NCBI RefSeq assembly: GCF_003591035.1
Contig: NZ_QYUO01000003.1
Location: 620,001 to 684,000 of the forward strand
Source: Noviherbaspirillum saxi
Lineage (GTDB): Bacteria; Pseudomonadota; Gammaproteobacteria; Burkholderiales; Burkholderiaceae_D
DNA: 64,000 nucleotides
Direction of reading: 5' to 3'
Position 1 is the stretch's first letter; each line of letters starts with the position of its first letter. The notes beneath the pieces are model-generated. The model was not told the DNA's origin, did not search any database, and saw only the letters and a list, made by a program, of their open reading frames with translations. The position numbers were made by a program, and so were the translations under genes. Below are positions 54,451-62,965 of this stretch, piece by piece.

Positions 54451-56130
54451 ATGAAAAATATATATCAACGCGATCTTGCCTGTTCAATACATGCGTTTCA
54501 TTGTGTCCCGGAACGTGAAGCAACGCGATCGGAGGTGCGCATGGCCCATATGGTCGATAGCGTTCTCTCCTTGACCATTCATCCTGCATCGCGGCGTATG
54601 GACCGGTCTGATACCGCAGTCAAGACCGTCCCCCGATCGAGAATCCCGACCGACCCCAGGAACGAAACGCCAGTAACGGGTGACTTGAACGCTGCTGCCA
54701 TGTGCATACAGCGGATTTGGCGAGGCTATCGGATACGGAAGAACCTCGCCGGCCAGGCACAAGCGCGAACGCCGTATGCGAGCCCGGCTGACTATCGATG
54801 GGCCACCAACAGTTATGCTCCAGCGGTTCTAAAGAAACGACCTTTTGGTTCGGCGCTCAGGAATGCAGAGGCCGGCGTTTATTTCACAGCCCGAGACATC
54901 CCTTCCGGCCAGCGGGCGCTGCTGCACAGCTTCCAGCGCGAGAGCGATTTTTTGAATGGGGTGAAACTGATCAACCGAAGTAGCAAACCGCAGATCGGCA
55001 CCAAGTACCGGCCATCTTCCTACGGGAAGCACGACATGCGTGTCAATGCAGCATGGTTGCTCGGCCTTGCTCATTTCGGTCGAGAGATCGTCATGACCAC
55101 AAAGCTTGACGACCAGACTATCATAAGACGGTCTGCGGCAAAGGGACCGCAGGAGAAGCGGAATGTCAGACACAATTTGTCTGCTTACGCCAGGGAAGTG
55201 CATGGTCTGCTTCAGAATGATTATTTCACGGTCCAGTCCACGATTGCAGGATGTCAACTGCTGTCGCCCACGCCAGGTGTAAGGACGGCAACCATGGAAG
55301 GGCTGAAAACCCCGCGCGGTATGCCGAAAGAGGAGCTCCGGCGCTTCTTCGAGAAAAAGGGTATCGACGTCAGCGGCATCACGGCAGATTCCTCGCCCTC
55401 AGAGCCGGCCGACGCCGTGGTGCGTTCCCAGATAGACGATCTGAATGGGGAACTGGAAAACATCAAAACTGAACTGGCGACGTATCAACAAACATGGAAA
55501 GGTCACAGGAATGCGATCAAGGCGCGCCTGGAAGATCCATCGTCGGTGCCGGACAATGTTTTATCTTCTCTTGTAAAAGCAAACGGTGAATTGATGCATC
55601 GTGCGCAATCGCTACATGCGACTTTCCCTCATGGCGATTTGGATCATCTACCGGATGTGGCGGATGAATTGCAAAGTGCCACGGATACCCTGATTGACGA
55701 TATTGCAGCGCAGGCAGGTGAAATCGATCGATTGGTACGAAAGAGATATCCTAAAAGCAGGTTTTGGAATGCTTCATGCTTTTGGGATAAACGCTTGCGC
55801 TGGATATCTGTGGAAATGGATGCCCTATGGGAAAGAACGACGTCGCTGGAAAAGCTGCTTGCGTCTCTCGACAACAGCAGGCCTGTGCTTTATCGGCATT
55901 TTTATCAGCAGGTGATGGAATTCACGAAATGTTGCCACGAACTGGATAAGGTTTTTGATGAAACGGGTGTCGTACCAGGAATCGGTAAAGACTACGGTGC
56001 ATTGATCAATGAGTGGGATGCCTTGTACGAAAAGCTTGATGAACTCGGAGACAAATGCCTGGACGCCATCGAAAGCTTGATAAGCGAGAAGGTCATGGCT
56101 CATGCGGACACTGGGGTCATAAATTCATGA
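54451..56130 (+). CDS. IQ-motif (calmodulin-binding) putative type III effector
   Basis: 559 residues from ATG 54451. After a basic, disordered N-terminus comes a complete eukaryotic IQ motif, CIQRIWRGYRIRKNL (about 85-99), which satisfies I-Q-xxx-R-G-xxx-R-xx-L and would bind calmodulin. The middle (about 115-270; YFTARDIPSGQRALLHSFQ, GTKYRPSSYGKHDMRVNAAW) is not recognised. The C-terminal half is helical with coiled-coil character (SQIDDLNGELENIKTELAT, YGALINEWDALYEKLDELG). An hrp box precedes it and the F-box gene follows after 9 bp, so the two form an operon. Function beyond calmodulin binding cannot be inferred. Confidence 0.7.
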   Translation: MKNIYQRDLACSIHAFHCVPEREATRSEVRMAHMVDSVLSLTIHPASRRMDRSDTAVKTVPRSRIPTDPRNETPVTGDLNAAAMCIQRIWRGYRIRKNLAGQAQARTPYASPADYRWATNSYAPAVLKKRPFGSALRNAEAGVYFTARDIPSGQRALLHSFQRESDFLNGVKLINRSSKPQIGTKYRPSSYGKHDMRVNAAWLLGLAHFGREIVMTTKLDDQTIIRRSAAKGPQEKRNVRHNLSAYAREVHGLLQNDYFTVQSTIAGCQLLSPTPGVRTATMEGLKTPRGMPKEELRRFFEKKGIDVSGITADSSPSEPADAVVRSQIDDLNGELENIKTELATYQQTWKGHRNAIKARLEDPSSVPDNVLSSLVKANGELMHRAQSLHATFPHGDLDHLPDVADELQSATDTLIDDIAAQAGEIDRLVRKRYPKSRFWNASCFWDKRLRWISVEMDALWERTTSLEKLLASLDNSRPVLYRHFYQQVMEFTKCCHELDKVFDETGVVPGIGKDYGALINEWDALYEKLDELGDKCLDAIESLISEKVMAHADTGVINS

Positions 56131-56139
56131 ACAGAGGTC

Positions 56140-58257
56140 TTGAATGTTCCTGATAATTTTTCCAATAACTCAATCTGTAAATTGACCATGATAATTTCGG
56201 AGATCAATTCCAATATGTCGGTAGGCGGTAATGCCGGACGACCTCCTGCATGCGGCAACACGATAGAACACGCTGTTCGAAGTAGGGCGCCGGTTACGCG
56301 ACATTCTCCAGCATGGGTCGCTGCTCGTATCGTTTGCCGCCCAACGTCGGATTCAAATGCAGAGTGCCGCCAGCTTCCCGATGTAGTTTGGGAAGGAATA
56401 TTCCGACATCTGCCCCGGCCTGATTTTGTGAAGCTTTCAAACTGCCTGAATGTTTCCGCATACGATGCATTACGGCTTTTATCAAACCGCGAGCGGGTCC
56501 AGTATTTTGTCCCGCTCTTCGGACGTCAGAAAGATCTATTGAAAGATGCGCTTGATCCGAATGATCCGGATGCCGGACGCCTCGTGAAGCAATTTACGGA
56601 ACAAGTCATGCATGACCTGGGCGGCGAGAAGGAGATCGTTGCGGATCTTCTGAAGGAAGCCGGCCTCGAAGAACCACGTGTTTTCCAGTTTTTTGCTGTT
56701 CTATCCGCGCTTCCGAGATTGAAGAATTATCCGGAATCCCTGGGCGTGAAATGCGTTGATTACCTGATTGCTTGCATGCGTGATATCACGAGCGAAACTA
56801 CACCAGCGCCAGTTAATGATTCGAATGAGTTTCGATCACTGGTTAAAAGGCATTTGGCTTTGAAAGGGACGGATGATAGTCTGTTTTTAAATGTCATCAC
56901 CTCAGTCATCAAAAATATGCCGGACCTGAACAGCGCAATTCAAAACAAGGAATTGGCGTTGGTAAAGGCTAGCAGGAATATCCTTGACGCTAACGCCTTG
57001 TGCGAGCTTGCGACAATAATGCCGAACCTGAAGGAGAATGTGCAGGTAGCGGCTTACGAAGCGTTTATGGATCTGGCCTGTGGGGCCGGGATGAATAGTG
57101 AACGGCAGGATTTAGTCATTTTCCTTTTAAAAAATTTCCATAACTTAAACTACGAAACACAAAAACTGGCGCTTGGAGAGTTTCCGCATCTTCCGCTCAA
57201 TACGCCGGAAATTGTAAAGGCGTTTGTCGAGGCAATGCCAGGTGTCCACGCAGGTCTGCGTGACTACGCGGATGAATCGATCGAGACCGTCCTCGTGTCC
57301 CCGATGACGCAAAGTGAGACCGCGAACATAGGTGGTCTTTACCTGATTGAGCGTCTTTTGGATCGTGGGTTACCGCAACAGCGAAAGACATTGTCTCTGA
57401 TCCGTGACAATGCAAGATTACAGACTCCGGAAATCTTGATTGCACTGATAAAAAAACTGCCGCATCTGAATCCCTCCCGTTGGAAGGGTGGAGCGGATAT
57501 TCAAGGAAAAGCCTATACCGTGCTCAAGCGAGTTTTCCATGAACGAGAATTCAAGAGGTTTTCAATCGAGACGCAACTCCAGGTAATTATGGAATTGACA
57601 CAGAACTACAGTCGCTTGAGCGACAGTCGCCGCGCGCCAGGAAATCGTGTATTCCCCCTTCTGATATCGGCGTATGCCACCATTCCGAGTTCGGCTCTGG
57701 TAGCCATTCTCGGCGCGGTGATTCTCGGCGGGGCAGGTGCCGGAATCGGTGCCGGTGCTGCTGGTGCAGCAGGCGTTGTCGCGGCCGGAATTGCGATGAC
57801 AGTAGGCCCGCGCAGCGTACGGATAGCGGTGGGAGATCAGCTGCTGCAGGTTATGGAAAAGCTGGAAACGAATAGGCCCGTTCCCGGTTTGAGCCGGAGG
57901 AATGTGATGCTTGCGATCGCGCCTGCATGGACCGAGCTGGCATCAAAGGTGTATCCGAGCCTGTCGGAAAAATACAAGCTGAGATTCAGGAAATCCATTG
58001 AAAGCCTGTCCAGTAACTGGATCAAAACGATGGCGGAGGAAGGAAGCGATGCGGAAAGGCGAACGCTCCTTACAGCAACGGCACCGCTTTGGGAAGCGGT
58101 GTTGATCCATGTTTATCCCCGTCTTTCTAGTGCGATGAAAACCCGCGTGCGAACGGGAATTGTTGACGTATACAGTCAACATGGCGACAACGGACAGCAG
58201 TCGGACTTGGCTGCGGCTTCCCAGCGCGTGTTGCAGGCTCATGAAAGTGCAGAGTAA
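56140..58257 (+). CDS. F-box putative type III effector with helical repeats
   Basis: 705 residues counted from TTG 56140; ATG 56188 or 56215 are alternatives. An F-box is visible at about 78-120: CRQLPDVVWEGIFRHLPRPD, then FVKLSNCLNVSAYDALRLLS, with the Leu-Pro start and spaced Leu/Phe/Val core that bind host Skp1. A long alpha-helical repeat region (about 130-510; recurring PNL/LPHLN turns such as KNMPDLN, TIMPNLKEN, KKLPHLNPS) could hold the substrate. A Gly/Ala-rich hydrophobic stretch (about 520-560, VAILGAVILGGAGAGIGAGA) follows, then a helical tail. It probably recruits host SCF ubiquitin ligase, as Ralstonia GALA effectors do. It is co-transcribed with the IQ-motif gene. Confidence 0.7.
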   Translation: MNVPDNFSNNSICKLTMIISEINSNMSVGGNAGRPPACGNTIEHAVRSRAPVTRHSPAWVAARIVCRPTSDSNAECRQLPDVVWEGIFRHLPRPDFVKLSNCLNVSAYDALRLLSNRERVQYFVPLFGRQKDLLKDALDPNDPDAGRLVKQFTEQVMHDLGGEKEIVADLLKEAGLEEPRVFQFFAVLSALPRLKNYPESLGVKCVDYLIACMRDITSETTPAPVNDSNEFRSLVKRHLALKGTDDSLFLNVITSVIKNMPDLNSAIQNKELALVKASRNILDANALCELATIMPNLKENVQVAAYEAFMDLACGAGMNSERQDLVIFLLKNFHNLNYETQKLALGEFPHLPLNTPEIVKAFVEAMPGVHAGLRDYADESIETVLVSPMTQSETANIGGLYLIERLLDRGLPQQRKTLSLIRDNARLQTPEILIALIKKLPHLNPSRWKGGADIQGKAYTVLKRVFHEREFKRFSIETQLQVIMELTQNYSRLSDSRRAPGNRVFPLLISAYATIPSSALVAILGAVILGGAGAGIGAGAAGAAGVVAAGIAMTVGPRSVRIAVGDQLLQVMEKLETNRPVPGLSRRNVMLAIAPAWTELASKVYPSLSEKYKLRFRKSIESLSSNWIKTMAEEGSDAERRTLLTATAPLWEAVLIHVYPRLSSAMKTRVRTGIVDVYSQHGDNGQQSDLAAASQRVLQAHESAE

Positions 58258-58724
58258 GTCATTCTGCCCTGAACAAAGCGTGGAAACATCCGCCGGCACG
58301 CAGGATGTTTCCATGCCAATGTCGCTGATAGTTTTGGATGAGGCCACGCTGGGATTCAGGAAGTTGCATTGCGTCATTCACCGGTGTGGACGAATGGGTG
58401 CCCCCGCCCCACTTCCGCGTGTGGACTATGCTTTGCAATACATTGGAACGCTTACGTGCGGGTACCAACAGCTGATTTGGCACGGTCTTTTCCCCGCCTC
58501 CGCGAGGATGACGGGGAAAGTATGCAACACGACCAACCACCAATATCCGCCCATGAACGCATGTTGCAATGATATGGGCATCCCTAGCCTGCACGCGGGA
58601 GAGGGGAGTTGCGCTGCGTGTCAAAAAAAATACTAATTTGCTTAGCATTAGCGGCAACCGCTTTGGCCGAGAGGCGAACGCCTACCGCGATGCCTCGCTC
58701 GCATGCACGATGAAAGGTAGTGCC
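58258..58724. other. Intergenic with a weak hrp-box candidate
   Basis: About 470 bp to the preferred start of the next gene. It contains the degenerate promoter candidate at 58515-58543 and possible alternative starts at 58569 and 58710 for the downstream ORF. No other gene is seen. Confidence 0.4.
58515..58543 (+). promoter_or_regulatory. Degenerate hrp box candidate
   Basis: GGAAAG at 58515-58520, 16-bp spacer, CCACCAA at 58537-58543. The -10 half fits CCACNNA but the -35 half matches only GGAA. It could drive the phosphodiester-glycosidase-like gene. Confidence 0.35.
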
Positions 58725-60305
58725 ATGTCGCTCCCAGGCTACGATGTTTCCGCGTCCGGACCCGGTGTCATCGCCATAGGGGACGACGGCAATTATGTCG
58801 AAGCCGTCAAGCCTGCCGTCTTTGCTCATGCAGTGACGCCGCTAGCGGTTATCGGTGAAGGAAAACATCCCGCGCTAGGGCGAGCCAGCGTCTTCCGTGC
58901 AGGGCGTTCGAACTCGCCATGGAAAAATACCTTTGCCTTACCGTTGATGCTATTTGTAGCAAACTTGCTATCGAAGGCCGGCGCCAATCCCGCGACCTAC
59001 GGGACCGACCTCGTACCGGGAACACCCCTCGAAAATTTTCATGAAGGCGCGCTTGATCCTCGGGCAGCGAGCGAATATGGAATGCGAATGGTTGCCACAG
59101 CGGCTGTGCAAGACAATCTTGTCATCCACCAGCTCCCCGAGCAATTACACGTAGGTGATCAGGTATTCCATGTCAACCGGCGCAGCGGATATCTGGTTGC
59201 GATCAAGGACTTTCACAAGGCGGATATCCGCGTGCCGGACACCACCGCGTACCCATTGGATTGTGAAAAAATCGACCGTCCGTTTGGGCCGTCCACACAG
59301 GATTGTGAGGAGCACGGCAAGCTCACATGCGACGAATATCAAGACGCATTGCATGAAGAAATACGCAAGCGCGCCCCCGACACGCCGCGCCCCGCGGCCA
59401 CACACCGATTTCCGCAATTCACCCTGCAGGAATGGTGGGACCGGCGCGACGACTTTCTTCCGCATGCCGACCTCGTGTTCAATGCCGGTTGGTATGACGT
59501 GAGCGGAAGAGTACATGGCAAGTATCCCTATCGCCGGCGACCCACGCCCTACCGCGAGGCATGCTCGGCGCCGAGCGGCATCATCGTCAGTAACGGCAAG
59601 AACTACACCATCACCAATAGCGACTACTCCGCCTATCATGTCTATTCCGGCGAACTCGATGGCCTGATCATTGAAACGGAAATCGACCGATCTGGAATCG
59701 CACGTCGCATCGCGAACGTGCATGTCATGACCGCAGAAGAGCTGCGGCAAACCTTTTTCCAGGGATCGATGCCGGTATCGGCCAACAACAGAAATACCGA
59801 AATATCGGCGGTATCCGGCGTTGTGATGATGAGAGACGGCATTCCGGTTGAAATGCACGGGCCTGGCGATCCGGCCGAAGTGGTCGCGCGCACCATCGTC
59901 GCGACCGGTAAACATGGTGAACTCTATGTGCTCGTGCTGCAGAACGGACGAGAAGCCTCGAAAAAAGCGTCTGTCGACATCGACGGAAAGACATGGCATT
60001 TCGCCGGTATCGATCTCCTGTCGGCGAGAACGTACTTGACAAGCCGGTATGCCAATATCCGCGACATGATCGCGCTGGATGGCTCGGGATCGAGCCAGCT
60101 CGTCGGCAAGATCGAACACTATGCGGATGCAAGCGGAATGCCGCCGGTATTCACTGACGCGACGGGTGAGTTAGCGGTCGGCACGATCTCAGGAAAGCGA
60201 GCCAGCGTCGTGGAAATTTCCATTACTCGCCGAGTTACCGCAGATAGCAACAGTATTCGTCCGTACATAAAAAATGGACGTGCGCATTTCTGCACACGTC
60301 CATGA
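58725..60305 (+). CDS. Phosphodiester-glycosidase-like (NAGPA domain) protein, putative effector
   Basis: 526 residues from ATG 58725 (AAAGG 7 bp upstream, the same TGAAAGG-ATGTCG setting as the cyclase gene); ATG 58569 would add 52 residues. The C-terminal half matches the NAGPA/phosphodiester glycosidase family: VFNAGWYDVSGRVHGKYPYR, SGIIVSNGKNYT, the Arg-rich core ARTIVATGKHGELYVLVLQN, and MIALDGSGSSQLVGK, the family's Asp-Gly-Ser-Ser loop. Such enzymes uncover sugars by cleaving phosphodiester-linked N-acetylglucosamine or act on related glycans. The N-terminal 200 residues are not recognised and hold one short hydrophobic stretch (FALPLMLFVANLL). No classical Sec signal. Location among effectors suggests secretion. 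Confidence 0.6.
   Translation: MSLPGYDVSASGPGVIAIGDDGNYVEAVKPAVFAHAVTPLAVIGEGKHPALGRASVFRAGRSNSPWKNTFALPLMLFVANLLSKAGANPATYGTDLVPGTPLENFHEGALDPRAASEYGMRMVATAAVQDNLVIHQLPEQLHVGDQVFHVNRRSGYLVAIKDFHKADIRVPDTTAYPLDCEKIDRPFGPSTQDCEEHGKLTCDEYQDALHEEIRKRAPDTPRPAATHRFPQFTLQEWWDRRDDFLPHADLVFNAGWYDVSGRVHGKYPYRRRPTPYREACSAPSGIIVSNGKNYTITNSDYSAYHVYSGELDGLIIETEIDRSGIARRIANVHVMTAEELRQTFFQGSMPVSANNRNTEISAVSGVVMMRDGIPVEMHGPGDPAEVVARTIVATGKHGELYVLVLQNGREASKKASVDIDGKTWHFAGIDLLSARTYLTSRYANIRDMIALDGSGSSQLVGKIEHYADASGMPPVFTDATGELAVGTISGKRASVVEISITRRVTADSNSIRPYIKNGRAHFCTRP
60274..60303 (-). terminator. Intrinsic terminator for the minus-strand ATP-grasp gene
   Basis: Stem ATGGACGTGTGCA / TGCGCACGTCCAT on the minus strand (one mismatch, 4-base loop) followed by TTTTTT. 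It lies about 65 bp after the 60369 stop codon and overlaps the last codons of the plus-strand glycosidase-like gene. Confidence 0.75.
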
Positions 60306-60368
60306 ACTACGCCCAGGTTGCCGAGTAAGTGATCTAAAGACCGCTTACTCAGTAGGGACCGAAAACGG

Positions 60369-62504
60369 TTACGCCGGCTGCTGCGCTTTACGCGGATTAA
60401 TGTAGTTATTCTCGAGCAGGTGAGCCATGAACATGGTCAATACCAGTCCGACTTTTTCCATGTCACCAGCATTGAGATCGACTTCCTTCGACCGGTCGCC
60501 GCAAAGCGGGATGATGAAATCGGAGCCCGGACGATTGGTTGTCGCCATGGCGGCAGAGGTATTGTTCACCACCGCATCCTCGTCGGCCGCCACTTTAGCG
60601 ACGGCCGGGAATGCGACCAGGTATTCCTGATTGTCGGTGTTCGTGTATCGCGTCACGACGTGTCGGTAATCCCATGTGCGGCCCGCGAACTCGCCGTCGC
60701 GAATTCTGTGGATTTTGACGCGTTCCTGCAGCATGTATGGCATCCCGGCAGCACCCCGATACTTCAGGCCTACCTCGCTCAAGGAGCTGTTCACGATCTG
60801 TTTGATCTTTTCGGGATCGTTCAGCATCGATCGCTTGATTGCACGGATGCCATCGCCTTTGCCGGTCCCGGACGGCTTGATCATGATCTCATCCGGGAAA
60901 ACCTTGCCACCACTACCGTCGTCCAGGCCGTTCGTGAATACGTCCACGATATTTTCACACAACAAATCGGCGTCCGACTTGGTAAGACCGCCTTCGCCTG
61001 CCGGAACCCGCGTCACTTCCTTGAATGGGATGGTCCGGTCCATGCCGGGAACCAGCGCACCCATCGCATCGAGCTCTTCTTTCTTCTCCAGGATAAAGTT
61101 GTTCCACGCCTTCGCCATGGCAGCCTTGTCCTGGCCTTCCTTGTAGCAGGAGTTGATTACCCGGACATTCTTCATCTCTTTGTCTGGATTATTCGCGCTG
61201 ACGTTGCCTGCGGTACGGTCGTTGACTATTGCGTCGACCTCCCGGCCAAACAATGTCGTTTTGCCGTCGTCATCGACTTCGATAAATTCGGAAAATTCCG
61301 AGGTGTAGCCGGGCACAGTCGTGGGACCTGGGTACTTGTCCCAGCTAAAATCTGAATTTTCCACATAGTCCTTGGCCTCCTGCACTGCCTGCTTGCAGTC
61401 GTTCCCCCATTTTTCGAAAAACACCGCAGTATCGGTGTAAAACTTTGTTTCAATGGTTTGTTTGTCGCTCTCGTATGTCTCTTTCAGTTGAGCGAGTTTG
61501 TCAGTTGGCGCTTTATTGCCTTCAGCTTCTTCGCGGGCCGCGTTGTAGTTCGTTTCGAGATCTTTCATCGCCGCCGCCTTCTCTTCCTTCGCGGGCTTGA
61601 TGGCGGCTTCATATGTTTTATTTGCCGATTCGATGGCTTGGCGGTATTCAGGAGCGATCGCGTCAATCGTTAGGATATGGCTCGTCCCGGCGGCTTTAAA
61701 GACGCCATTAAACTCGTCCGCGATATACAACTTTTCGAACACCATCTTGTTATTTCCACCGGTTCCTTCACGCCCTGAGCATCCGACCAATACTAATGGA
61801 GGATGCTTTCCATTGAGCTCACGCAAGAGTTCCTTTGCCGTATCCATAAAGGTGTCAAGCATGACTTGCTGCATTTCTTTGGAAAGGTTCGTAGTGCCGG
61901 CGTATCCGGTGCCGTTGCCTTCGATCATCATGTAACACATCTGTCCATTGGCGTCGGTATACGCAAGCAGATCGAACGGCAGATACGAAAAGTCGGCATG
62001 TTTGAGTCCATCAGGAATAGGAACTGCCGAGTATTCCATCATGGCCTTGGCTAGTTCTGGGTTCTGGCCTTTGCGGATGGTCTGGCGGTCGTCAGCTTCG
62101 CCAATCAAAGATTGGGTTGCTTTCAGCATGTCGGGCGAGACGTGACGTAGCAGGCGGCGCGTTTTCTCTTCCTTTTTGAGCGGGATTCCTGACATTGGCA
62201 CGTTGAATTTGACCGCCAAGTGGGTGAGGGGAGATGTTTTATTGGTGGCGCGAGAACGTCGAACCAGGTTTTTGAACTTCACAGTCGTGCGGGTTTTTTG
62301 CAGGGTGTGAGTAGGCTTCGCATGCGAAATATCGCTTGTCGTTCCCGGTACATTTGCCTTCAACGCGACGGTTGCTGATAAATGCCTCGATCCTGCTACG
62401 ATGTTGCGATCGTTAGTTGAATGCGCAATCGAGTCTTGCATCGGGAGAGGGCTCGCAGGCCTGATACCATCGAATGAACTTCGTGTTGCACTGACCACTG
62501 TCAT
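60369..62504 (-). CDS. ATP-grasp-like putative type III effector, 711 residues
   Basis: Ser/Thr-rich N-terminus without a Sec signal (MTVVSATRSSFDGIRPASPL). A domain at about 160-260 (YSAVPIPDGLKHADFSYLPF, MMIEGNGTGYAG, LVLVGCSGREGTGGNN) and a coiled coil (about 290-350) precede an ATP-grasp-like core: FGREVDAIVNDR, EIMIKPSGTGKGDGIRAI (Lys543), YMLQERVKI, TWDYRHVVTRY (Asp612, Arg614) and VAKVAADEDAVVNNTSAAM. These correspond to the nucleotide-binding Lys and metal-binding Asp/Asn of carboxylate-amine ligases. A minus-strand hrp box lies 174 bp upstream and an intrinsic terminator follows. The substrate is unknown; it may ligate an amino acid or small molecule to a target. A paralogue is at 62966. 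Confidence 0.65.
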   Translation of the reverse strand: MTVVSATRSSFDGIRPASPLPMQDSIAHSTNDRNIVAGSRHLSATVALKANVPGTTSDISHAKPTHTLQKTRTTVKFKNLVRRSRATNKTSPLTHLAVKFNVPMSGIPLKKEEKTRRLLRHVSPDMLKATQSLIGEADDRQTIRKGQNPELAKAMMEYSAVPIPDGLKHADFSYLPFDLLAYTDANGQMCYMMIEGNGTGYAGTTNLSKEMQQVMLDTFMDTAKELLRELNGKHPPLVLVGCSGREGTGGNNKMVFEKLYIADEFNGVFKAAGTSHILTIDAIAPEYRQAIESANKTYEAAIKPAKEEKAAAMKDLETNYNAAREEAEGNKAPTDKLAQLKETYESDKQTIETKFYTDTAVFFEKWGNDCKQAVQEAKDYVENSDFSWDKYPGPTTVPGYTSEFSEFIEVDDDGKTTLFGREVDAIVNDRTAGNVSANNPDKEMKNVRVINSCYKEGQDKAAMAKAWNNFILEKKEELDAMGALVPGMDRTIPFKEVTRVPAGEGGLTKSDADLLCENIVDVFTNGLDDGSGGKVFPDEIMIKPSGTGKGDGIRAIKRSMLNDPEKIKQIVNSSLSEVGLKYRGAAGMPYMLQERVKIHRIRDGEFAGRTWDYRHVVTRYTNTDNQEYLVAFPAVAKVAADEDAVVNNTSAAMATTNRPGSDFIIPLCGDRSKEVDLNAGDMEKVGLVLTMFMAHLLENNYINPRKAQQPA

Positions 62505-62677
62505 ATGAAAATCCTTGCTTCTGAATATTGAGAACTACGTCGCGAACGACGCGCAAGGACAGCGACTGAAGAGCTTGCTTAACGGTACTCCACAGCACTG
62601 GCCAAATCCGATCACACGGAGAAGAGAAGGACGCGATCCATCCTCCCAAGAAACAGCCTGTGTGCGGATTTGATATA

Positions 62678-62706
62678 TGAGTGGCAATTTCAACAGAACG
62701 AGTTCC
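62678..62706 (-). promoter_or_regulatory. hrp box (minus strand)
   Basis: On the minus strand GGAACT (62706-62701), 16-bp spacer, CCACTCA (62684-62678). One mismatch from consensus. It leaves a 5' leader of about 165 bases before the ATG at 62504. Confidence 0.82.
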
Positions 62707-62965
62707 GTGCTGTTGAAAAATGATGCTGTAGATGTTATGCGCAGCTTACTAAGTGCAGAAGCAATCGCGCGGGCGGAGCTAAGGACATTTTCTACATGTG
62801 TCAATGAAGTGAAGTAAATAGACTTCTCGTATTAAGTCCTAAGTGAGGACAAATTCGGTTGCGGTATTGAATGCATACCAGACTGACGATCATGAGGAGG
62901 TTATTTATCCCGGCGTTCTGCCTGAACATTTCTGCTTGCGCCGCGTGAGGTTAAAGTAATTTTGT

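Noticed and set aside
62413..62804. Short minus-strand ORFs in the leader of the 711-residue gene (62413-62649, 62535-62804)
   Set aside because: No coding character. The second spans the hrp box, so it cannot be transcribed from it as a whole.
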